A DNA stretch of 12,436 nt from JAVBOF01 sp031550915 (GTDB lineage Bacteria > Bacillota > Clostridia > Christensenellales > MGBC116941): assembly GCA_031550915.1 (NCBI GenBank), contig JAVBOF010000144.1:1-12436 (forward strand), in the 5' to 3' direction. Positions within the stretch are counted from its first letter, which is position 1; each line of letters begins with the position of its first letter. This document shows positions 4,866 through 12,436 of this stretch, piece by piece. The position numbers and the translations under genes were made by a program. The notes under the pieces are model-generated. The model had not been told where the DNA came from. It ran no database searches and saw only the letters and a list, made by a program, of their open reading frames with translations.

Positions 4866-5897
4866 ATGGAAAAGACTAAGAAAATAATTAATAAAACCAA
4901 TATTATATTCCTTATTTTAGTCGTTATAATAACTATTACTACGGTAATTATATTGCAAAATACAGAAACTTCAGCCGTTCAAAGTAATGCAATTCAAGAA
5001 GAAACCTTAAAACCCATCGTTTCTCCGGACAAGATTATAGGCCTAGTTATAGCGGATGGAAATCCGCAGTACGATCAGATGATAGCGAACTCAATAGAGA
5101 AGGCTTGCAATGAAAAAAATTGGGATATACTTCGCCAGGACTGTGGCGGCGAAAGAGGGCTTGTACTTAGTACAGCTAGTACTTTCATTGATAGAAATGT
5201 GGATACATTATTCGTGTTGGCAGAGGACACGGAAACAGCAAAAATAATAGAGGGAAAAGCTGATCAAGCAAAGGTAAATGTAATATTTTTAGATAACTCA
5301 GCCTCTGAGGATGCTTCGTATTATGGCATTGATTATAAATATGTAGGTGTATTAGCGGGCGAGACTCTTTCGAAAAAGGCACATGAGAAATTAGATAACA
5401 TAGATTATTTCATCATGATTTATGAAAGTGACACACAAACAAATAAAGCAAACATGCTGTTGGATGCAGAAAACATTTGTAAAAGCAAATTAGGATTAAA
5501 TGAAAAGAATTGTATCAGACAAAAAGCTCATGTCGACATAGAAAGTGTCAAAGATCAGATAATAGAACTTCTATCAAAAAGTGATAAAAGCAAGAAATTT
5601 GCAATACTTTGCGAAAACGATATATTTGCCAAAGGCACGGCTGAAGCTTTGAAAGAGCAGGACTTTGATAGGAATAGTGTGGTAATTAGTTTCGGTTGCT
5701 CTGCGTTGGCTAAAGAAAATTTTCGCAGCCCTGATAATTCATGGGTTGGGAGTATAGCATTTTTCCCGGAGGAATATGGCATAAATCTTATAAAAATGAT
5801 TGAGAAAAATACCAAGAATAAAGGTCAGCAAGCAAAAACAATTCATAAGTTGGTTGATAGATCAAATATTAATGATATTTATCCAGAAAAACTTTAA
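4866..5897 (+). CDS. Membrane-anchored type-1 periplasmic-binding-like (sugar-binding) protein
   Basis: A 343-residue protein started at ATG 4866 with GGGAGG 5 nt upstream. Residues 14-31 (NIIFLILVVIITITTVII) form an uncleaved-looking signal anchor; there is no lipobox cysteine. From about residue 57 it follows the Peripla_BP_4 fold: KIIGLVIADGNPQYDQMIAN, repeated beta-alpha units, a hinge-like NVIFLDNSASED, GIDYKYVGVLAGETLS, and a second lobe with FAILCENDIFAKGTAEALKE and NSWVGSIAFFPEEYG. Relatives bind sugars for ABC import or sensing. No permease, ATPase or histidine kinase gene is next to it, so transport is not supported here. It precedes the RHS gene by 40 nt without a terminator and is probably in its operon. 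Ligand unknown; a role in sensing or in helping the RHS protein is speculation. Confidence 0.8.
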   Translation: MEKTKKIINKTNIIFLILVVIITITTVIILQNTETSAVQSNAIQEETLKPIVSPDKIIGLVIADGNPQYDQMIANSIEKACNEKNWDILRQDCGGERGLVLSTASTFIDRNVDTLFVLAEDTETAKIIEGKADQAKVNVIFLDNSASEDASYYGIDYKYVGVLAGETLSKKAHEKLDNIDYFIMIYESDTQTNKANMLLDAENICKSKLGLNEKNCIRQKAHVDIESVKDQIIELLSKSDKSKKFAILCENDIFAKGTAEALKEQDFDRNSVVISFGCSALAKENFRSPDNSWVGSIAFFPEEYGINLIKMIEKNTKNKGQQAKTIHKLVDRSNINDIYPEKL

Positions 5898-5937
5898 CTC
5901 ACTTGCCTGATATCACAAAAAATTGGGGGAAAAGAAA

Positions 5938-8900
5938 ATGGAAAAACAAACAGGGGTTTCGAAAAAAATAGCTCTAGTAATGGCATTTGCGTTTTTATGT
6001 GGCCTGATAGGACAAGCGTTTGAAGCACATATAGCACTTGCAGTGGGAGAAACAAAAACGCATACAGAAATTGTTGGAGTTGGAATAGATGAGTCTAAAT
6101 CATTATTGGCGGACGAAGAAGAGGGCAAAGACGATACAACAGATAAAACCAGAATAGTGAGTAGTAAAGCAGAGATAGACCCAAAGACGGGTTTTTTGAA
6201 ACCGGGAGGACTTACACCTGTGGTAGGGTTAGAGCAAGAATCTTCAAAAGAGCCTGTAGAGATCCCGGAAGAAAACACAGAAAACACAACGGTACTACAG
6301 AACCCTGACGGGACAAGAACAATGCGGATATACACAGAAGATATAAGGTATAAAGATGAAGAAGGAAAGCTCGTGGACATAGATGCATCGCTGAAAAAGA
6401 AAGTGAGAGCAGACGGCGAAGTGGAATATGTGACAAAGGATTCGCCGGTGAGAGTTACACTGTGTGAAGACATAGATAAAAAGAACGCAATAACTATCGA
6501 AAAAGATGACTTCAAAATTGAAATGGCGCCTCTAAATCTTGTAATGCCAAGTGTGACGCCTGAAGCTACAGAAATACCAATTGTTGAGGAAGATCCAACA
6601 ATTACACCAGAAGAAACATTAGCGCAAGAAGAAATGGTGACCCCGACACCTGCTCCCGCGATTGAGCAGAAAACGGAGGGCCCGAAGCAAACGCCACTGC
6701 CAACAAATACGGCTGAAGTGCTGCCAATAGCAAAACCTACAGTTGCGATAGATAATCCGACAAATTTGCCGCAAATCCAAGAAAATCCTGAACCAGTGAG
6801 TGAGATGAGCCGTAAGATAAATGACGGCGGTGAGCGATTCTCAAACATTGCAGCGAATGAAAGTATGGCAAAGACAATACCTGCCGAGGCAGTTGAGGAC
6901 GCGACATTAGATAATGATAAGATAGATGATTCCGTCAAAACTGAAACTCCCAATATAGACAGGCCGGTTATTGCCATGATGGAACAGCGTATAGATGAAA
7001 AAACGAACATTTCAGAAAGCGTAATAAATGGAGTTGAGTATCGGGAAACATTCGAAGAAGATGTTTCATTAAAAATCACCGTTGGAAAGGCAGGTATCAA
7101 AGAAGATATAGTCTTAAACAGCAAGCCTGAAGCTAATAAATTTGAATACACGTTGAAGCTTACGGGACTTGAACCAATAATGCAAGGCGGGAAGACAATA
7201 TATCTATATTCACCTGACAAGCAAACCAAAACATTGGATGACTACAAAGCAATAATACCGATGCCGAATATGTATGATTCATCAGATAAGCTATCACATG
7301 ATATAGATGTTATTCTGGAAACCGTAGACGCATCGAAAGGCGAATACAAGATCATTTACATACCGGATCAGGAGTTTTTGAACGCAGAAGATACTATTTA
7401 CCCAGTTACAATTGACCCTACATTTAATGCATCGTATAGTAGCACAGGAGAAATATTTGACACATTTATTGAATCGGGGACAAGCCCGAGCTCCGCTGGA
7501 GATAGGGGTGCTGCAACGAACCTGCCAGTCGGCAGATCCGGGAGGATTTACAGGTCGTTGTTTAAGTATAGAGACTTTTCAATGTTCAATGGTTTAATTG
7601 TACATAGTGTTTCATTTTCAGCATATAAGAGTGGGAGTGGTTCTGGAAACTTTTATATCAATGCCCACAGGATGACGGCTAATTGGTCAGAAAACACGAC
7701 AACATGGGATGGAATAAATAGCAGCTACAATTCAACAGTATTATCATCTACATTAGTCACAGGAGAACAGAGATATAGTTGGGATATCACCAGCGCGTTT
7801 ATTGGCTGGAGGAACGGAAGTTATGCCAATCAGGGAATAATGCTAAAAAGCGCTGATGAGAATACAACACAATATAAGAATTTCTTCTCAAGGGAAATTG
7901 CCAATGCATACGAAGATTTTTTTCAAGTGATATATGAGCTTCCGACGCCAAATGGTGGGAGCATAGTAAGCGTTTCTCCGGATGGTTATTCATATTATAC
8001 AAATGCTGACAAAACCAAGACGGTAAAATGGTCTGGATTTACGCAACCCTATAATCCAGGAGGATATAATATATCAGAGCTGCAGTACTATTTTTTCAAT
8101 TATGATAACTGGGGGATATTAACAAATTGGGCGTCATTACCATTGTGGAAATGGAAGTGGGATGGGACATATAATTATTATAATTTTGGATCACAAGATG
8201 GACTCCCTGAAGGCCGTGTAGGGATTGTATTGCGCGCGGTTAATAGTGCGGGGATAGCTGGTCCGGCATGCTCGAGCATGCCTGTTTGGAATGATAAAAC
8301 AGGTCCTGTTATGGGATCCTTTTCTTTATCCCCAGAAGGTTGGACAAAAGAAAAGATAACGATCCGTACTTCAGGTGCTACAGATGCAATGTCCGGAATA
8401 GCCTATCATCAGATAGCTTATGGAAACGCAACTAATGTTACTACAGCATGGGAAAACTTCCCATATGCTAATTTGGCTGAGGCACCACAGGGAACCGGAT
8501 ATATATATGTTAGAGGAATTGATGCTGTGGGAAATATAGGTGAAGGAAAGAGATCAGATAACTATTATTCAAGAGACACCATACCTCCAAGTCCTCCACC
8601 GGGCGGCATAAAGGCAGATAGAAACGATGTGAATAGAGAATTAAGAATAACATATGGCGCAGGTAGTGATACAGGTAGCGGCATCGATCGCTACGAAATA
8701 AAAAAATATTTTGAGGTAAACGGGGCACAGGTTCAGGTTGGGAAAACCATGATTTCACCAGGATTTGACTTCCCAATCTCATATGAAGAGTTCTATACTA
8801 TTGCGAGAACAAATGGAATATCTTGTCCTAAAGTTATGGTGACATTGGATGTTTATGATAAAGCAAATAACGAACACAAAGGCACCAAATGCACACAGGT

Positions 8901-11900
8901 TGATTTACCGGATTGTTCAGCGCCTAACGCCCCTGTTGGCCTAGAAATTGTTAATAATAGTACATGTTTTAGAGAAAAGGTTTGGGTCAAATGGGATGAT
9001 ATAACCGACCCAACCTATGTCACAAACTCTCATGGTGATTTTCAAGATAGATCTGTATACTACAAATTTGATAATGAGTCGTATTGGAATCAGATTACCG
9101 AATATAAAAACTACCCAGGGGAAACAAATTCATTCACTTGGAGAAATTCTGCCGAGATTGCTATCACCACCCTAAGTGATGGCGAGCATAAGCTTTATGT
9201 ATGTGCAAAGGATAAATCAAATAATTTGGGCTCTTCCAGCAATATTGCATTTATCAAGGATTCGACTAAACCAGTCGTCCAAATAGAACAGCCAGCATCC
9301 AATGAAGTGATTTCAGGTTTCTATGAGATAAAAGCAAGAATTAATGACGCTAATATATCAGATTGGGCGCTATATTATTGGGAAGGCGACCCATCAGGAG
9401 ATAATCCTCTAACAAATAATAAGCTTGAAAGTGGAATGACAAACAAAGATTATGAAATAATAGCCACTTTGAACACTTTTGATTTGAGTGAAAACACAAA
9501 ATACTCTTTAAAACTAATTGCGAAAGATAACGCGGAAAACACAAATTACACGATTGTTTCGGTTGTAACGGGTAACCATGCTGAGCATTCGCCGGCAAAG
9601 TTAAAAATAATTAATCCTTTGACTACTGATCCTTTAGGTGACGATAATACCATTTTGTTAAAGAATAATCCGCAGAATTTCAGCTATACTCGTTTAGATG
9701 GCACAACAGGTAATCTCACAAATGCACAGCTCTATATTGATGGTAAAAAAGTTGTTGGTTCAAGCGGAATGTTGGAATATGATGCCATAGCAGAAAATCT
9801 TGAAGAGGGCAGCCAGCATACTGTATTTGTAAAGGCGAATGATGCAGTGTCTGGTGAAGAATTATATTCTGAATCAATATATAAGATAGATCAAATAAAT
9901 AAGCAATTGAACAATAATTCGGAATTATATTCTAGAGAGAATGCTTCAATATCTTATGGCAAACTACTCCTTGAAAATGTTTCCCAGCCAGGAAACGCTA
10001 CAATTAAAAAACAATCTTTTATGGGATATATTCATAAAGTGAAGATAACTCCCATTGCGGATCCAGGCGTCTCGGCTGTATATAAAGTATCTACTGATGG
10101 AGAACATTGGATGTCTATATTACCGGAAGTAATGAGCGAATTGGACCATGCGGGGAAGGACCTACAAATAAAAGTTGAGCTTGCAGCTTCGTCTGGTGCC
10201 GCAGGAATAGACAACATTGCTATTGAAGCGATTTGTATAAACATGGATACCAAGTTCACCGTAGATCTTGTGAATGAAATAAGCAACGTAAGTGCAATGG
10301 CACGTATTGATTACAGGATACTTGTGCGTTGGGATCAAGCTACGGATGGTGCTTACGGATATGAGATATACAGGGGGGAAAGCGATGATTTCGTGTCGGA
10401 TATCGCAGGCGGAACAAATCTAATAAGTACAATTATTGGTGATGATGGAGCTGAAGCTAATGCGTATTACTATGATTCCGAATTACTATACGATAAAACA
10501 GTATATTATAGAGTAGTTGCACTAAAGAAGTATGGAAATATAATAAGGCGGAGTATGCCTAGTGCTGAATTAGTAAGCGCAACAGGTGTACCGGAAGTAG
10601 AAATGGAGAAGCAGTTTGGATATCAATCGTATTGGGGATTTGATTCTAAGGATACGGGTAACGGTGGAGCGAATATAAACATAGCAAATGGAAACTTATA
10701 CTATTCAAAAACAGAGTTCTCAAACGATGCGCCATTACTTTCTGTCGCTTTCAATAGAGCATACAATAGCCAAGCATGCGCTGATACTGCGCTTGGTATT
10801 GGCTGGGATTACAATTTCAATACCTTCCTGCTTAGGGAAGTTGATGACAATGATCAAGATACTGCTATCATCCTTAAGGATGGCGATGCGACTTTGCACA
10901 GGTTCGAGTTGCAGGCTGACGGATCATACAAGATACCTAATGGAGTGTTCATGACTTTAACGAAAGGAACTGATGGACTATATTCAATTAACCGCGCGGA
11001 TCATATATCATATAAATTTAACAGATCAATGCAGATTGAAGAATTTTGTGAACCAAACGGAAACAAGATTCTATTCGAATATGATGGGAGAGGCAACCTA
11101 TCATTCATACGACATAACAAATTGCCTGGAATGAAAAATGCGCAAGGAGAAAACAATAGTGATGCCCAATATGTAATGATTCAATATTATCAAGGTGCAG
11201 TTCAGCAAGATATAAACGACCATATTAAAGAGATACATAACGTTTACAAGAAGAATGATCTTCAGAAGTATGAATACAGATATGAAAACAAGAAGCTAAC
11301 TGAAATAAAAACTTACAACAAATTAATTGGCAATGATGATGAAATAGCCATATTGCAGCAATATAACTATACAACTGGCGAAAATGGAAAGAAATTTATT
11401 GTGAAATCGGCAACAAACAAAGCAAACCAGCCAAATAATATGCGTTCAGCTGTGGTTGATATGGACACACAGGGTAGTGTTACCTGTTTTACTGATGCAG
11501 AAGGTTATAGCACTGGATACCGATATAATGACGTTGCCAGCGGATTTGCGAATGATGTGAAAAAGACTACAGTAACAGCTTATATCAAAGGATCAAGCAA
11601 TGTTCATGCTGTTACTAAGTACTATATTGATAAGCAAAATCAGAAGAATATTGTAGTAGCAAAAGAAAATACATTTGGGAAAAAGACCTATTATAAGGAT
11701 ATTGATCAAAACTATTTGGCATGGAAAGTGGAGAGCGAGGAAAGTGCAACCGAAAATAACACAATTACGCTCTATGAATATGATTCTAATGGCAATTTAA
11801 CCAAGTTGACTAATCCCGAGGGCAAAACGACTGAATATGCCTATAATAGCGACAACAGGCTAAATAGAACGAAAGAACAAAGGGGCGAGGGGACATATGC

Positions 11901-12436
11901 CGAAACGATTTTAGAGTATTATCCTAATGGGAATATATGGAGAGAAACAAATCCCTACGGGAAGTCTGCGGTTTACCATTATAATGAGTTGGGCATGCTG
12001 GATAAAGAAACCGCTTGGAACGGAGCGGAAATGGAATTTGAATATGACAGTGTTTACCATCGCCTTGAAAGAGTAAAAGAGAGGACACCAGAAGGAATTA
12101 AGATAGAGGAATATAGCTATCGAAACGATGGGCGTGTTGCTACAGAAACCGATACATTTGGTAAGATCACAACTTATCAATATGACAAGCTAGGTAACAA
12201 AACACTAGCTATATATCCGGACAATAGGCAGGAATCCTGGGAATATAATGATAACGGACTAGAAATACGGTATGGAACTAATAGCAAAGCCAGCTTACTG
12301 CCGGATGTATTTACGGAAACGCTGTACGATGAGCTTGGCAGAAATATCGATACGAAAATAACCTACAACAATTCAGTAATTGACGCGCTATATCCGCAAC
12401 TTGGTCAATACTTGCTATCCACTGGCGCAACGGAAT
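5938..12436 (+). CDS. Very large secreted RHS/YD-repeat protein, 3' end outside window
   Basis: Open from ATG 5938 (GGGGGA 7 nt upstream) through 2166 codons to the window end. Order: signal peptide at 1-35 (hydrophobic IALVMAFAFLCGLIG, possible cut after ALA); an N-terminal region with TRTMRIYTEDIRYKDEEGK typical of such proteins; a Pro/Thr/Glu-rich linker at about 206-287; a DNRLRE-type module at about 497-665 (FDTFIESGTSPSSAG, later WSENTTTWDGI and SWDITSAFIGW); Ig- or FN3-like modules starting near 787, 880, 992, 1108 and 1440; a DUF6531-like domain at 1580-1635 (LSVAFNRAYNSQ, ALGIGWDYNF); and YD repeats from about 1705 (FEYDGRGNLSFI, YEYDSNGNLTKLTNPEGK, YQYDKLGNKT). The YD part forms a shell that in characterised relatives encloses a C-terminal toxin. 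Export to the cell surface is likely. The core and tip are not in the window, so the effector is unknown. Confidence 0.9.
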   Translation, partial: MEKQTGVSKKIALVMAFAFLCGLIGQAFEAHIALAVGETKTHTEIVGVGIDESKSLLADEEEGKDDTTDKTRIVSSKAEIDPKTGFLKPGGLTPVVGLEQESSKEPVEIPEENTENTTVLQNPDGTRTMRIYTEDIRYKDEEGKLVDIDASLKKKVRADGEVEYVTKDSPVRVTLCEDIDKKNAITIEKDDFKIEMAPLNLVMPSVTPEATEIPIVEEDPTITPEETLAQEEMVTPTPAPAIEQKTEGPKQTPLPTNTAEVLPIAKPTVAIDNPTNLPQIQENPEPVSEMSRKINDGGERFSNIAANESMAKTIPAEAVEDATLDNDKIDDSVKTETPNIDRPVIAMMEQRIDEKTNISESVINGVEYRETFEEDVSLKITVGKAGIKEDIVLNSKPEANKFEYTLKLTGLEPIMQGGKTIYLYSPDKQTKTLDDYKAIIPMPNMYDSSDKLSHDIDVILETVDASKGEYKIIYIPDQEFLNAEDTIYPVTIDPTFNASYSSTGEIFDTFIESGTSPSSAGDRGAATNLPVGRSGRIYRSLFKYRDFSMFNGLIVHSVSFSAYKSGSGSGNFYINAHRMTANWSENTTTWDGINSSYNSTVLSSTLVTGEQRYSWDITSAFIGWRNGSYANQGIMLKSADENTTQYKNFFSREIANAYEDFFQVIYELPTPNGGSIVSVSPDGYSYYTNADKTKTVKWSGFTQPYNPGGYNISELQYYFFNYDNWGILTNWASLPLWKWKWDGTYNYYNFGSQDGLPEGRVGIVLRAVNSAGIAGPACSSMPVWNDKTGPVMGSFSLSPEGWTKEKITIRTSGATDAMSGIAYHQIAYGNATNVTTAWENFPYANLAEAPQGTGYIYVRGIDAVGNIGEGKRSDNYYSRDTIPPSPPPGGIKADRNDVNRELRITYGAGSDTGSGIDRYEIKKYFEVNGAQVQVGKTMISPGFDFPISYEEFYTIARTNGISCPKVMVTLDVYDKANNEHKGTKCTQVDLPDCSAPNAPVGLEIVNNSTCFREKVWVKWDDITDPTYVTNSHGDFQDRSVYYKFDNESYWNQITEYKNYPGETNSFTWRNSAEIAITTLSDGEHKLYVCAKDKSNNLGSSSNIAFIKDSTKPVVQIEQPASNEVISGFYEIKARINDANISDWALYYWEGDPSGDNPLTNNKLESGMTNKDYEIIATLNTFDLSENTKYSLKLIAKDNAENTNYTIVSVVTGNHAEHSPAKLKIINPLTTDPLGDDNTILLKNNPQNFSYTRLDGTTGNLTNAQLYIDGKKVVGSSGMLEYDAIAENLEEGSQHTVFVKANDAVSGEELYSESIYKIDQINKQLNNNSELYSRENASISYGKLLLENVSQPGNATIKKQSFMGYIHKVKITPIADPGVSAVYKVSTDGEHWMSILPEVMSELDHAGKDLQIKVELAASSGAAGIDNIAIEAICINMDTKFTVDLVNEISNVSAMARIDYRILVRWDQATDGAYGYEIYRGESDDFVSDIAGGTNLISTIIGDDGAEANAYYYDSELLYDKTVYYRVVALKKYGNIIRRSMPSAELVSATGVPEVEMEKQFGYQSYWGFDSKDTGNGGANINIANGNLYYSKTEFSNDAPLLSVAFNRAYNSQACADTALGIGWDYNFNTFLLREVDDNDQDTAIILKDGDATLHRFELQADGSYKIPNGVFMTLTKGTDGLYSINRADHISYKFNRSMQIEEFCEPNGNKILFEYDGRGNLSFIRHNKLPGMKNAQGENNSDAQYVMIQYYQGAVQQDINDHIKEIHNVYKKNDLQKYEYRYENKKLTEIKTYNKLIGNDDEIAILQQYNYTTGENGKKFIVKSATNKANQPNNMRSAVVDMDTQGSVTCFTDAEGYSTGYRYNDVASGFANDVKKTTVTAYIKGSSNVHAVTKYYIDKQNQKNIVVAKENTFGKKTYYKDIDQNYLAWKVESEESATENNTITLYEYDSNGNLTKLTNPEGKTTEYAYNSDNRLNRTKEQRGEGTYAETILEYYPNGNIWRETNPYGKSAVYHYNELGMLDKETAWNGAEMEFEYDSVYHRLERVKERTPEGIKIEEYSYRNDGRVATETDTFGKITTYQYDKLGNKTLAIYPDNRQESWEYNDNGLEIRYGTNSKASLLPDVFTETLYDELGRNIDTKITYNNSVIDALYPQLGQYLLSTGATE

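Noticed and set aside
4540..4900. Two - strand frames (89 and 70 codons) before the binding-protein gene
   Set aside because: They are antisense to the NlpC/P60 remnant and to the binding-protein start. No motifs or ribosome binding sites were seen.
5913..7229. A 438-codon open frame on the - strand
   Set aside because: It lies opposite the start of the RHS gene, whose frame is continuous and has a signal peptide, ribosome binding site and known modules. The antisense product is Ser/Val/Ile-rich low complexity with no recognisable domain, as expected from reading the reverse of an Asp/Glu/Lys-rich gene.
7412..12180. Remaining short frames on both strands within the RHS gene
   Set aside because: All lie inside the continuous RHS reading frame and show no domain, start context or composition of their own.

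Overview
The window looks like chromosomal DNA from a low-GC Gram-positive bacterium, most probably in the class Clostridia. The reasons are the AT-rich codon use, strong AGGAGG-type ribosome binding sites, a sigma factor paired with a DUF4367-type membrane protein, a secreted DUF6147-like protein, and a Sec-exported RHS/YD-repeat protein with a DNRLRE module. Family names come from recognising sequence patterns by eye; no database search was run.

Left block (1-2430): four genes on the + strand read as one module. A 24-bp perfect palindrome precedes a small XRE-type repressor. It is followed by a sigma-70 family sigma factor whose best start is a rare AUU codon. A membrane protein of the DUF4367 type, probably its anti-sigma factor, starts at TTG and overlaps the sigma gene by 14 nt. 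A small secreted protein follows, with a weak hairpin over its ribosome binding site. A strong 13-bp hairpin closes the block. My reading is that a sigma/anti-sigma pair controls a secreted product, under or alongside an XRE regulator.

Middle block (2431-4865): an IS3-family insertion sequence lies on the - strand with recognisable ends. Its transposase is probably dead: orfB has a premature stop and also an apparent 1-nt lesion just after a canonical A AAA AAC slippery site. To its right are broken gene pieces: an unidentified open frame running into the IS end, the C-terminal core of an RHS protein, an AT-rich gap with a small hydrophobic frame, and a remnant of the second half of an NlpC/P60 peptidase domain with several lesions. 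This region looks like an eroded RHS tip locus.

Right block (4866-12436): an intact gene for a membrane-anchored type-1 periplasmic-binding-like protein is followed after 40 nt by a very large RHS/YD-repeat gene. No terminator separates them, so they are probably co-transcribed. The RHS gene stays open for 2166 codons and runs off the window: signal peptide, Pro/Thr/Glu-rich linker, DNRLRE module, several Ig/FN3-like modules, DUF6531-like domain, then YD repeats. Its C-terminal core and any toxin tip lie outside. The RHS core fragment in the middle block shows that at least one related RHS end sits upstream.
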